From contig OY987298.1 of NCBI GenBank assembly GCA_963920635.1, positions 144,434,257 to 144,498,256 of the forward strand: a DNA stretch of 64,000 nucleotides, read 5' to 3'. The DNA is from Pseudeuparius sepicola. Its lineage: Eukaryota > Arthropoda > Insecta > Coleoptera > Anthribidae. Made by a program: the position numbers and the translations under genes. Below are positions 1 through 11,888 of the stretch, one piece after another. The first letter of the stretch is position 1. Each line of letters starts with the position of its first letter. A model generated the notes under the pieces. The model was not told the origin of the DNA. It searched no databases and worked only from the letters and a program-made list of their open reading frames with translations.

Positions 1-1557
1 TTTCTATAATTTAGATTACAGCTCTGATGGGCGTACCCACGAAACCGCGAAGTCAAATGACAATGATCGCGAACTATGATGTCATCGGGAGTGAATCTTT
101 TCTCGCAAATATGGCAATTCGCCGTGGCATTTTTCAAACTTATGTTTTCCTTCATCGGTTCGACGTTTGTCAGTTTCGACGCGACAAATTTCGCGATTTC
201 CTCCATCTGATCCGCGAACCAAGACATGCAATCCGGCCCTCGATAGCTTTTGTAGAAAGACAGAGAGTTATCGTAGGAGCATTTAAAATAAAAGCCGGCG
301 CTGAACGCCTCGTGTTTCTGATACTTGGAAGTCTGGGACATCGGCTCAGAGTCGTGATAAGGTTTTAGAATAGACTCGAAATCCGAGTACACGACGAAAT
401 GAGTACGTTCCTTATGTACGTAGTTTTTAAAGTATATAAATTTTTCTTTGGGGAACGTTACCTGGTAATTATTCCGTTCTCGACAGTAAACCGCGTGCTC
501 GTCTAATTTCGCTTGGGTTTGAAAATAATTCAGACATCTGTCACATATGAACATTTTGCCGTTGTGTTTATTCATTTGCGTTGAAATTAGACGCGATAAA
601 TTTTTAATCCAACAGAAATGATATTTTATATCTGTCATTGGGACGTCTTCCGCGGGAGGCGTCTCGTAATCGTTCATATTCGGGAAATATTGATCCTGAA
701 CGATGAGTAAGTTCACGTGCCTATCCATCTTCTTTTTTGTTAACCGCACCGGACCGGTATTAAATTTACGCGGATCTTCACATACTAACTCTAGGGCGTA
801 CACGTTTACGGATATTTCGTTTAACTTTTCGAACCTATCAATTTTAGCTAGCGTCATGGGAAATTCTAACCCATCCAGATTTAAATGAAATTTAAGTGAA
901 ATAGGGGTATGCACTAGTGCGATCCGAATGACGATCTACGGGGTATAGCGCGGAAACGACGGCCCACAAGAAACAGGCATCGTCGTTGTTTTTAACGTTA
1001 ACGCAAGCTTGCTTCTTCAAAATTTCATTCGGTAGGCTCACGTAGGTCCCTCCGCCGTTTCCCATTTCGACTTTGCTTATGTTAACTTCCAAACTTAAAA
1101 TTCGATGTAGCGCCCAACCGGAATCGCGCTCCTGGAACTCCTCCAGGCTCTTTAGGATGCTATCGGTAACGTGGTCGGCGAACCATCGTTTTAGGTCCGT
1201 CCCCCCGTCGATAGTGACATTTTTCGTGCTGAAATATTTATTTTCCAAAATTTCTTCGTCTCCGATTTTTTTTATAAATTCACCGCAGAAAACGGTGTTG
1301 ATCTTGATCATCATATATTCTCTCACGATCGTAGGTACGCGACGTTTTAGAAGGAGAAAAGCGTCATTCAAAAATTCCGTAATGTCTTTATGACTCAGAT
1401 TTATAATTATGCCAGAACGAATTCTACGTTTAAATGCCGACTAAGTTTCCTCCCATTTCACCCGATCGCGTCTCGTCAAACCGCTCCCCCTGTGTCTCGT
1501 TTTTAAGTAAGCTCTGAATCTTTTTAAATGCCCCAAATTCGTTTGAAGTTTAGTCAT
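1..1557 (-). pseudogene. Polinton/adintovirus-type family B DNA polymerase, N-terminal part, broken; runs off the left edge
   Basis: A long minus-strand coding region starts at the ATG at 1557-1555. It contains a hydrophobic block at about 990-925 with a Cys-Phe-Leu-Trp core, a C2H2-like zinc finger encoded around 585-520, and near the window edge a Cys-x2-Cys followed by His-Cys-His and a Gly-Tyr-Ala-His/Cys-Asn-Leu block (about 115-20). This arrangement is recurrent in the protein-primed B-family DNA polymerases of Polinton/Maverick and adintovirus-like elements integrated in insect genomes; the palm domain would lie beyond the window. Two lesions are visible: an in-frame TAG at 1443-1441 and a one-base frameshift between about 925 and 890, where frame 0 ends in a TAA at 894-892 while the reading continues in the neighbouring frame. 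It is therefore probably a dead copy. The family call is recognition of motifs, not a search. Confidence 0.7.
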
Positions 1558-1720
1558 CGTACCGGGATTTTATGGCGGCGTAAACCAGTCTAATATTTCT
1601 GTTGATTAGCTTCAGCCAGCGCTCTCGCGTCGTCATGTCCATACCGTTTGTTAGTAATCGAAAAGCCCGTTCGCAAACTTCGACGATGTCGTCACTCACT
1701 GCGGGGATCTCCGCAGCCAT
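1550..1720 (-). CDS. Small ORF upstream of and overlapping the polymerase start (56 aa, unknown)
   Basis: The ATG at 1720-1718 opens a 56-residue acidic-then-basic ORF that ends in TAA at 1552-1550. Its stop overlaps the polymerase ATG (1557-1555) in the eight-base ATGACTAA string, so the two reading frames overlap by a few bases, as in compact viral-like transcription units. It begins about 25 bases downstream of a predicted transcription start. I do not recognise the product. The tight overlap and the good promoter are the only evidence that it is coding. Confidence 0.45.
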   Translation of the reverse strand: MAAEIPAVSDDIVEVCERAFRLLTNGMDMTTRERWLKLINRNIRLVYAAIKSRYDD

Positions 1721-1740
1721 GATGTTCGTCGTGCGGTCGC

Positions 1741-1776
1741 AGACTGGTGCCGTTCGATGCGAGACCTCTTTATATA
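1741..1776 (-). promoter_or_regulatory. TATA box plus initiator for the polymerase-side transcript
   Basis: On the minus strand TATATAAA lies at 1776-1769 and an initiator-like CCAGTCT at 1747-1741. The candidate +1 A is at 1745, 31 bases from the first T of the TATA box, which is the canonical metazoan spacing. The first ORF starts 25 bases further on. The position fits transcription of the small ORF and polymerase. Confidence 0.6.
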
Positions 1777-1800
1777 CCTATCGGACGGCACATTTGCTAC

Positions 1801-2028
1801 ACTAAAAAAATAGAAAAAAAGTGAAAAAGTTCAAAAAACATTGGGAAGATATAAATTTACATATTATAGAAAAAAATTTGGCAAAAAAAAATTTTGATAA
1901 AAAAATTGACAAAAAAAAAAATTTGACAAAAACAATTTTGGTAAAAAAAAAATTTGACAAAAAAAAATTTTTGTTAATACAAATTCTGCCAAAAAAAATT
2001 TTGGTAAAAAAAATTTGGCAAAATAAAA
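1801..2028. repeat. A-rich low-complexity tract, left flank of the palindrome
   Basis: Irregular units of the form A(6-9)T(3-5)GG(C/T)A repeat here, with AAATTTGGCA and AAATTTGACA versions. It ends abruptly at 2028 where the inverted repeat begins. A tract of the same unit in the same + strand orientation lies at 23857-24147, outside the other end. The Lys/Asn-rich reading frame inside is composition only. Confidence 0.85.
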
Positions 2029-3169
2029 AGTAGTATAGCTATGCCGGTACGAGCCCACTTTCCCCATGTATTTCTTATGGGAGCTAAAACGTGGTCAAAA
2101 ACGTGACCAACCGCCGCGAGACCCCCGACAGCGAGGGGTGCCGAAGGTGCCCGAGTCCGCCGACCGTTGACCTTCGCCCCTGCTCCCAACCCTGCCGAAG
2201 GTGTCCGAGTCCCGCTTTCGCCGATCGTTGACCCAGCCGCGACGCCGCGGACATGTCACGACTCGCAACTAATAAAAACCCTAAATCGTAATTAAGCCCT
2301 GTCGATCTTTAGCCGCGGCCATGCATGGATTTTTGCTACCACCTCTGCCTGCGTATTTTTGCGTCCGCGACGCCGAGACATGTCGAGACTCGCAACTAAT
2401 AAAAACCTAACACCTATAGAAAAAATACTAGCTTGCAATATGTACGTGATGTAATTCCTCGGAAAAAAGTACTTTCTCTTAGTCGGAATAAGCGCCTATG
2501 AAACGAGCACGCTGATCTCATCGGTACTGGCGATAAAAAATTTGTAGGAAAAGTGTAATAAAGAATAGATATGAGATACATATGAGTGTATACATTTTCT
2601 TGACTACATTACCTAAGGATGTATCAAAAATCCTCATATCTTCCTATATTTAGAGAATAGGACTGCTCAAAAGGAAAGTGGACATTAAATTTGGGGCATA
2701 AATTAACCATTTTTAGTTGAGTTTATAACCATCTAGGTAAGTAAAATTTCTTCAATTCCGAGAAAGCCAGGCCCTGTTTTAAATTACTTGACTAAAATAT
2801 AAGAGGTGCAAAGTTCACCAGTTTTTAAAAATATCCCGTCACACGATTATCAAGTTGAAAGACTAGCTGGAAAATCGGATTTTGTGCAACGCGTTTCCTG
2901 TTTAAAATTTCACCAAGAAACAAAAAAAGGTACTAATTCTCACTTATGCCATGTTCACCGTATGATTTTTATACTATTCCGACTTCGAAAACCCCAAGGT
3001 ATAAGTGTAGCGTGTGGAAAAAGGTGGAATTAAGGGTTTAAAACCCTTAAACGGTCTATATGGAATAAAATGAGGGCATGCAACATGTTCTTCAATAATG
3101 AAAATTAAAACAATGTTCATTTTTAACTGTCCATTATCCTACCAAGAAAAAGCTTATAGCGTCTAAGCG

Positions 3170-3360
3170 ACTATAAAAACGACTCCAAAAACGTCTAAAC
3201 GACTCTAAAAAACGACTAGACGACTCGTAAAAACGACTAGACGATTCGAAAAACGACTAGACGATTCGGAAAAACGACTAAACGACTCTGAAAACGACTA
3301 AACGATTCTGGAAAACGACTAGACGATTCTGAAAAACGACTAGACGACTTGAAAAGCGAC
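3170..3360. repeat. Minisatellite of about 20 bp, left arm (mirror 22430-22710)
   Basis: Tandem units of the form AAAACGACTAGACGATTCG vary at a few positions. The mirror copy is longer because a block beginning GTCGTTTTCCAGAATCG is present twice in a row. The unit has no spacer structure like a CRISPR array, since successive units are contiguous and graded in divergence. Confidence 0.85.
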
Positions 3361-3565
3361 ATACCATGGAATACCATCGAATACCATGGAATACCATCGA
3401 ATACCATGAAATACCATCAAAGACCATGGAATACTATCGAACAAAGACCATGTAATACCATCGAATACCATGGAATACCATGGAATACCATCGAATACCA
3501 TCGAATACCATGAAATACCATCAAAGACCATGGAATACTATCGAAAACCACGGAATACCATAAAT
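3361..3565. repeat. Minisatellite of CCATGGAATA/CCATCGAATA units, left arm (mirror 22222-22425)
   Basis: A 10-bp unit, ATACCATGGA alternating with ATACCATCGA, is repeated about twenty times. It creates repetitive Tyr/Trp/Asp reading frames that are not genes. Unit order differs slightly between the two arms. Confidence 0.85.
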
Positions 3566-3630
3566 AGTCTTGGATATCCCTGTGAAAAATTTGCCTCGGG
3601 GAGAGCATAAAAGGAAATTATCCGTGATCG

Positions 3631-3920
3631 ATGCTCTGTGATCGAAAGATATATAAGCCTTTGATAATACAATCACTCTCAGTTAAAGACATGTCTTTGT
3701 CACTTGAGATTGAACCTAGGAGTTATGGTATCCAACACACCAATGACGGATTAGTCATGGGACAAATACCAGTAACCGTTGAAGATAACGTATTATGTAT
3801 TGGAGATGAAAATTACCCTTACACCAGGTCTGTCTCAACTGCTTTTGAAGAACAAACCACAAGGTATTAATGAGAGTGACCTAAAAATATACAAACAATT
3901 GTTGATTACTAATTTTCGAT
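3631..3920 (+). pseudogene. DUF8207-like transposon-associated ORF, frameshifted (left arm copy)
   Basis: The frame from the ATG at 3631 encodes a Tyr-Gly-Ile motif, a hydrophobic stretch and a Gly-Asp-Glu-Asn-Tyr-Pro-Tyr-Thr motif, then goes to nonsense and stops at 3870. In the next frame, from about 3830 to 3910, a Gly-Leu then Leu-Leu-Leu, followed by an Asp-Leu-Lys-x-Tyr-Lys and Thr-Asn pattern, continues the same domain. This matches my memory of DUF8207, which recurs in uncharacterised proteins of invertebrate mobile elements. The one-base frameshift is near 3825-3832 and is present in both arms. Confidence 0.5.
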
Positions 3921-3994
3921 AGGTTCAACAAATCAGGTTTTAAAAGTATTTGTGTTTAGGTGCCTATGGTTTCATCTGGTATATGTTCCATACA

Positions 3995-4005
3995 GGATTC
4001 GAACC
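3995..4005 (-). promoter_or_regulatory. Pol III B-box-like motif (mirror 21784-21794, + strand)
   Basis: The minus strand reads GGTTCGAATCC, a perfect match to the tRNA/SINE B box. No properly spaced A box or cloverleaf was found upstream, so it could be the remnant of a tRNA-derived SINE or chance. Confidence 0.3.
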
Positions 4006-7000
4006 TTAGCCCACATTCCAAAGCCAAACACTCGGCATTTAAGTAAAATTCTAGGAAATGCTTGGCAGTGTGGTAATAATCTCGACGCGCTGTTGTAGCA
4101 GGGCTCCGCTGGCTCCCGCAGGCCTCGCCGGTCTCTGTAGACTCAGCAGGTCCCTTTAACGATGTGTACCGCAGGCTCCGATTAAATTAAAAAATTACTA
4201 TTAACACTAAAATACCGGGACAATATCCATCATTCCAACGCCAAAACACACCGACAGTAGTATTTCTGCGAATGCATCGCAGCCGGGCGCAAGGTGGATG
4301 ACTCACATCCGCTAGCCGGAACTTGTCAGGACAGGTTGACAACCTAAAAACAATTCTCTCTACTTAGATAAAAATAGAATGTCCAATAAGATTTTTTTCA
4401 CACACTTTTTTATATAAGCCAGATAACGTAACCATATAAGTATATATTAGAATATTATAAAATATTTAAGCCCCATATAGTTCGAATTTGAATGGGATAT
4501 TATGTTACATGGGTAATATATCTCAACACTTCGTACACAAACAAAACTCGCTCGTTCTTTACAGTTTTATTACTGTGAATTCGGTACCTACTAAAGCGGC
4601 AGACTTGGGATGCCGCAGTAGCAAATACAATATGAAGCGCAGCTCTGATGTATACTAAAAATGTTATTATCAAACTTGAGACGCACACATATTTAAAAAT
4701 ATAAATACCGCCGGATGAATGCAAGGCCAATTTACGGAATATAGCAAAACAATTAGATTATGGACATGGATATTAATTTATTTAGGTAAAGGTAATAAAC
4801 ATTTGATACTATCGACAGGAGTCTACGCAAAATAATTGTATCCGTATTCAGCAAATAAAAAAGTTATGGGTACCCGTCACCGATGAAAAAGTATACAAAA
4901 CTGATAAAATGTTCGTGGCATCTTGTATATTAAAATATTTAATCGCGTATCTAAGTTGTTATTTTATTCATTGCCTATCCCACAAATTTGGATTTTAGCT
5001 CTTGTAATCGCTCGATCACGATTGAAACTACACTCATAAAATGTTTAAAAAATGCCCATCCCACGTGATCGCTCGACAAAAACAAAACGTGCAAAGTGGC
5101 TACTGCTCGAGGTTTGACCTTTGTCCTTAGGGACACGTGTGACCCAGTTGATGTAGAATCTAAAAAAACCCTGTAAATCATACTTCCATAGCATAGAATC
5201 TAAAATCCCCCGGTACAGTACGGATGAAAATTTCAAACCAGGCATAATCAACATGTACGTTCAAAGTAAAAAAACTTGTCGATCAACTGTTTAACCCCGA
5301 AATTTTGTTGATTTCTAGGAATAAAAAGAAATACTGCGATTGTAAGTCCAAAGCTATTTACGCTATCAAATTCGTTTAAAATGCGAATGATAATTTGCCG
5401 CATTAAAACCAGGCGTGAAAAATTCAACATACGTCCCTAAGAAGTTCAACCAATTTTACCCTGGAAATACAACATTTTTAATGAATAAAATATCGAACAT
5501 ACAACAACACCCTTCTAAATATAGTATAAATCATGGGGTTTTTTTGATAATGTGGAAAGCTAAACTGAAAATTGTTGCTAGAGGTTCTAAAAACCCTGGT
5601 GCCAAAAATCAACTATTATTAGAAAATACGCTGATGTCATAATATAGCCGTCGATGTCACCGTTAGCGTGTCCTATGAAAAATGCGTTCTGCTTAATAAG
5701 GTGTAAAAAAATCCATGACGGGGCTTAGATGAATAAATAAAGTTTGATGTATGTGAAAGTATAGACTAAATTTTCATATAGCCCGCGTGATCGCTCGAGG
5801 TGGCGGTATCCTCTGGACTAGAAAATATCATATCGGCTCAATCTCCAAACATTTTCATTTTGAATTATACGTTTTCATTGATGATAGATATAGCAAGAAA
5901 ATTGGACTGGACTCGATATGAGAGACATTAATCTAACTTTCACTAAACTGCACGTACTACTTAGAGGGTTGTAAGCCGTTTTAATAAAAGCACCAGACTT
6001 GCTTAAAATTCATGGCTAAACGTTAACATAATGTCATACAAACATGCGGCACGCAAAATATTAAGAATAGATATATGAGCTCAAACATGTTGATCAAAAA
6101 TATATTAATTTCTGGCGATTTAGTTTACCAGTTATCATTTAAAAATAATATTTGAAAACTTTGAACCTTATAAACCACCACTAAATAGCGAGTCGGAAAT
6201 AAGTAAAAAAATATATATAAATATATTATTTTGATATTATAGCCGAAACTGAATTTATTGGGGTGAAGATGTAAGGAAATATTTTTAGCTAGGAAAAAGT
6301 AATGCAATTATCATAGGTACCGGTTGCAGAACCCGTTGTCAGTTTTGCAAGGATTTTTGATACAAATATAATTGCTAACGTTTAATTTGTTTACCCCATT
6401 TACGAAAATGATAACAAAATTGGATCAGACAAGATGTTTTTTCCAAGTATAGTTTTTAAACACAGGGTGCCACCACCGGTTTTACGATATAGGTTTAAAA
6501 ATGCGACGCAAATACATAAAAAAATACCCTAGAGATAAGAAAACAAAATACAACTCACTGAAAGATTCTTGGTGATGTATAAAAAGAAATCAGGTTACAT
6601 CTAATGCCCCAGACAGTAGAATAAACATCCCCGAGCGATGAGATATAGCCAAACATCATTTTTCCAACGGCACAGTCATTTTCACTACGCACATCTATTA
6701 TACTGAAGTAGGTACTGATACACTTCCATCTTTCCAAAGAAAAACAAACACGAAACTCAGACTTTTCATATATTACAACGCCTCGATAGAGTCTTTGTGG
6801 CCACGACCGAGAATCTACTGAAACAAGTGCGACGCATAGGACGTGAAAAGTGCCGAGTTGGTTTTATTAAACAATGAAACTTATACCTACGTATATATAT
6901 AAAATAAATGAGAAATATGCCAGAGATTTGAAACCTAATTGTGTTGCAAGTTTGAGGTCCAAAAAAATATTGGTTTTAATTTTTTTAAGGTGAGAAACAC

Positions 7001-7167
7001 ATCTAACAGCCAGTTTAGAAATATACAAGGCAAAAAAGTAGTGATGTGGCTGCCCCATTTTATGTTTTATACAGGTTGGATTATTTTAGAATAGTTGTTC
7101 AATAGACCGAGACAACATCATAAACGCTTCCCGTTAGAACAGAATCTGATGAAAAGAAAAATTCCAT

Positions 7168-7404
7168 CTGGGTCAAGCTACTAGATAACCAAAATAAAAA
7201 ATACTGAACGTTATAAAATTTAAAAAAATCATATTTTCAACGGATTTTTATCCTCTGAAAATGGCGTAAAATTCAGTTTCACTGGGTCAAGCTAGGTGGT
7301 ATCTATATAACCAAAATAAAAAAATACTGAACGTTATAAAATTAAAAAAATCATATTTTCATGGGATTTTTGTCCTCTGAAAATGACGTAAAATTCAGTT
7401 TCAA
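7168..7404. repeat. Tandem duplication of a ~115 bp segment, left arm (mirror 18385-18621)
   Basis: Two adjacent copies begin with the CTGGGTCAAGCTA core, carry AACGTTATAAAATT and end with GTAAAATTCAGTTTCA. They differ by a handful of substitutions and an 8-bp length change. Confidence 0.8.
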
Positions 7405-8368
7405 TAAGTTACTAATTGGAGTAATAGGAGAAAAATCTTAAATAGGAATTCTGAGACAACGAGGCTGAGAGTAAATAACATACAAAAATCTTGTGCGTTG
7501 ACTTTCAACTCAATTTATTAATTAGGTTTAATAACGACAATTTTCTCGATTATCTAGAATCAAAAATATTGCAAGTGACAATTCACTATTTTCTCGACAT
7601 TATGTAAAGCCTTATTATTGCGTCGTAAATTAAAAGATCCAAAAATATTGGCATCAATGGACTAATACACCACTTTTTTTTTATTTGCTCATCGGATAGT
7701 ATTGGGTGAGATATACTTGCTGTATTTTTTTAATTTTTTTTTTCGCCCTCGTTTTGCCGCAATTAATTTTTAAAGTTCAATATACGTAACTACCTGTTGG
7801 ATTTTATTTTTCCCTAAATTTACCGCCGTGGCACCAGGTTTGGCAACGCCGCACCTCAATGCCAAGCTCTCAGCCTGCGAGAACATAAACATAACCTATT
7901 TGTCCTATTTTGTGGCGTCACAAATCGGAACATCGGATCCCGCGGCCCGCGTGTTTTACAAGCTTTTATTTTTTTATGATTTGAACTATTTTCACCATTC
8001 ATTCTAATAATCCATGACGGAAATGAACCATTCTATTTTGCTGAGGAAAATGCTGGGAGCACTCGGTATTGGTATTGATGATTCGGACGTTATGCTGGTT
8101 GGTTTACAAAACTTTTTTTTATTGGAAACAAGTCTATTTTATCTATAAAACGACACAATTCGTAAGTACCTAACTAAACTTGCACAAATTTATATCTAGA
8201 CTTGCTGATATATTAAAGACAATAAAGAACCAACCAGGGGTAACATTTTAGCTGACGATTTTAGATTAGTGGCTCTGCCAAACGATTTTTTACTTGTTAT
8301 CAAGTATATTCCAGCGACTGCTAGTTGTTTGAAGAAACTGATGATATTTTAGCCTCAATACCTAGTGT

Positions 8369-8629
8369 CACAGAATAAATAGCTTCACAACAGAAGCGTC
8401 CATAAGGACATGTGTCAAAAAGATGCTCGCTTTGACGCGAAATATCTTCTAAAGGGATAAACATTGTGCATTTTGTTTGATTTTACATTAATCCACAATG
8501 CAAAGAGATTGTATTAGGACCAAATTTATGTACAAGTTATTGGCTATTTTCCTGTAAATTGAAATGGAGGCTCGCTTATTTTTGACACGTCTTTATGGAC
8601 GCTTCTGTTGTGAAGCTATTTATTCTGTG
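8369..8629. mobile_element. MITE with long terminal inverted repeats, left arm (mirror 17160-17420)
   Basis: The termini CACAGAATAAATAGC and GCTATTTATTCTGTG are inverted copies. The repeat extends about 55 bp through AACAGAAGCGTCCATAA and a GACACRTGT-like segment. The element is flanked on both sides by CTAGTGT, a 7-bp target duplication. It is 261 bp and non-coding, and the superfamily is not assigned. Confidence 0.75.
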
Positions 8630-11600
8630 CTAGTGTTAATCAACAGCATTGATTGGTTATAAACTAAACTGAGAAAAGTCAATCCTCTAGACGTCAAGCA
8701 CATACCTGGTCCGAATATAAAAAATTTATTACTTTAATTTCATGAGCCCTTACTTACAGAATTAAGTTAGTAGTTAGACCCATCGGTTCAAAAATGTAAC
8801 GCTAGAATATTGGAGAAGGTGCCAGTTCTTGGTGATGTTAGAAACATAACATGTAAAACGCAATAAAGCCAAGTTTTCAGTCGAAAAACTTTATTGTCAT
8901 AGCTTGAACTATTTTAGACCCATTTAGGTAAATTATATTGTGATTGCCGAAGCATCCTCATAAAAAATGACATAATTCTTTAGGTTTTTTTCACTATACA
9001 TATTATATACCTATTTTTCTGGAAAATAAATTTTCATAAGCAAATTTTGTGATTGTGGTTAATGGAAGTTAACAGTAAAAAAATATAATGCAGCAGCCGG
9101 CCAAAAATTAAGATTTCTTTAATTTGCAAGAAAAAAAAACATTATTTTGCATTCTATGGCAAAACCCCAAATAAGTTATCTATTAAATTTAGTGAAAATA
9201 TTCCAAAATCAAATAATAGTTTTCATGTCGCATGCACAGTGTAACAAACTGGATGTTTTTTTGGGGGGTTTCTTCTATTCTGCGAAGAGATAGACAAAGA
9301 GTAGGTAGGTGTACTGTGCTCGATTTTTGAGGGCAGTGGAAAGCAGTTGAATCTCAAAATCTTGATTCGTTTTGGAGATACAGGGCATTTTTCGTTTTTT
9401 AACATGTCAGACAGTCCCTCCTTGTAATATGTTTTGATTTTTGCCAAAAATCTTCTGTCATACTACTCCAATGTATAATAATTATTGAGGTATGTCGGTA
9501 TGTCTTTGTCAACTAAATCCTGTAAGGTAGACCTTCATATTTTTTATTGCACTTGTGTTGACTTTTTCCAATATAACAATCTACTGATGTTGTCCATGAT
9601 TCTTCGCTATTTCCAGGAAGTCAGCTTACATTCATCTAAAATAAGTTTCCCATTAATATGTGCAAAAATTTTACAAGCGTACTTAGTTCTATTGGTTGAC
9701 AAAGTTAATGTCACTAGTGCAGAAAAGTACAACTTTCCGCATCAAAATGGATGCGACAAAGTGTACTACTACGGACTTAATTAATTAAATACTTCATTAG
9801 ATCATACAAGAAAAAAATACCCGCAAAAAGTCATTGACGGTCAAGCACTTGATATCGAATGAAACTCTGCTGCCGAACTTGCATTGACTTTAGATTATTT
9901 AAATTAGTTCTGAATCATGGTTTTCACATGTAGATATCAACGATCGTTTTTACAAACGCATGATTTCTTGTTTTGATAATCGATTTCAACATTGGGCTGT
10001 GCGATACCCCCACGCCCACTCCCCCATATCTTAACTATAGATATATACACAATAAGTATTTCTTTACTGTACTAGCAACTAAACTAGAAGCACAAAAAGC
10101 TGTATCTACGTATGTGCCACGATGTATGATCCTCGTACATCGTGGTATGTGCATAATTTAGGACTAATCTGCTTATGTTGGGTAATTGCAACATAATATA
10201 CCTACTTCCACAACTATTCAGTTGAATTTCTTCATTTTTAACCACAGTATCATTAACATTTTTCTTATTAATTTTGTGCTCGGGGGTAATTTTTGCCTTA
10301 ACCGGGCATTATGCATTCATTGCTATGTTCTTTCCTCTGCGTGTCTCCAATAACATTGTTACCATAATATTTATTCTCTAGTCTACCTAAAACCAGAATT
10401 TAAGCTATATCATCATCATTAAGCAATATTAAAACAATATACAAATCAAATAACAAACATACCTCTTCATTTCTCCATGTTTTGCTCCCCGTTTTTATTG
10501 ATAAAATTGACACACCATATCAAAATCTATGCAAGGCAAGTTATCAGGACAAGCTTTAACAAATCTTGTCTTCATTATAAACCGAAAAAATAAAGTATTC
10601 ACAGCAAGATTCTTTTAAAACTGACAATAGAATTTATTTAGTTTTCACTAAGGTTATTAACCTTGGTTTCCGCGTTCCGCGGGCGAAAGTGAGGTTATAT
10701 GCAAAGTGCGGCGTTGCCGACGATTTTCTTTAAAGCATTGAGTAATATGTCATCTGTCATATTTTATAGGGGGCATCTAATAAGTTCAGAATGGGATCAG
10801 TAAAATCCAAATATTTCATTGAAATGCTACGAAATTTGATTATTTCTCATCAGGCGCATACAAACTGAATCTAATAATTTGCCTGGGAATGCTTGGTTAA
10901 ATAAAAAAAAGACGAAATAAGTACTAAGAAAATAGCAGGTACTTATTGAAATTAGGGATCGTGACGTCACATTCCCTACTTTTGCGACCGTTTTTTTCAA
11001 TTTTTGAGCAAACTAATGGGAAAAAAAATCTGTTGGTTGTGTTTCGTGATTATCTAGACATGTTTTACAAATTCCAAGGCAAAAAATTATTTTTCATCCC
11101 TAAGTATACTTGTCCATTGTTTAGTAAATGTGATTAAAATATGTCTACTTTATCAACAGTTATTTGTAACAGCTTATTATCTTGGAAGCGTAAACTCTTT
11201 GAATTTTTTAGACAAAAAGTTGTAGTTTAATAATGGTCAGTTGGATTCCTTTTTGAATCATGTTTGCGTATTACCTACAAGGATTTACAACCTCCAAACA
11301 TAGAAATCGCTCATTTTAAACCGATTTAATAAAAATTTCACCAAAAACAATACTTTCACTCATATAATACACTTCTGATTAATAAAAAAGGCGCTATAGT
11401 AATAATGAGATTTTCAATGGAATTTTTATAGACTGTTTGCCCATTTTGAGAGTCTGTTTGCTAGCTTTTGGGGGTATTCCTTGATATTTTAGACGGATAA
11501 AAATGAATAACATTGGGTTTCCTAACTAAAATACAAAACGCACTGTTGACTTTACTTCCGTGGATAGTAAGCCTATAATACGTATCGAAAACAGAGAAAT

Positions 11601-11888
11601 ATTCAGGTCAAGAAAAAAGTAGCCTAATTTACAAGTTTGGGAATCAAAAACTACCTTTTGTCTTTTAATTTTGATGAGAAAATACGTCTAATTCGTAAGT
11701 CAAATAAATGGGACATCATGAAAGATATACTAATAATTGAACAAATGCTATCTCAGTTCTATAGGCACAAAGGTACTATGGGTAGTAATAGTTTTGGGAT
11801 CAAAAGACAAGCTTTTAAATTTGTTAAGAAAATACGTCTAATGAAATTGAAAGTAGTAACTAGATTTTGGTTAACATTTCGTTAACGC

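Noticed and set aside
2806..3033. 75-residue ORF in the left arm (mirror 22849-23076)
   Set aside because: Identical in both arms simply because the arms are identical; no family motif was seen.
3340..3608. Repetitive Tyr-Ser-Met-Val-Phe-Asp-Gly-Ile ORFs
   Set aside because: They arise from the 10-bp CCATSGAATA minisatellite and have no other support.
3940..4020. A full tRNA gene around the B-box-like motif
   Set aside because: The A box is not at a workable distance and no cloverleaf arms can be drawn around GGTTCGAATCC.
9485..9784. 99-residue ORF in the left arm (mirror 16005-16304)
   Set aside because: No recognisable motif, AT-rich coding character absent, and an arm-internal position among non-coding repeats.
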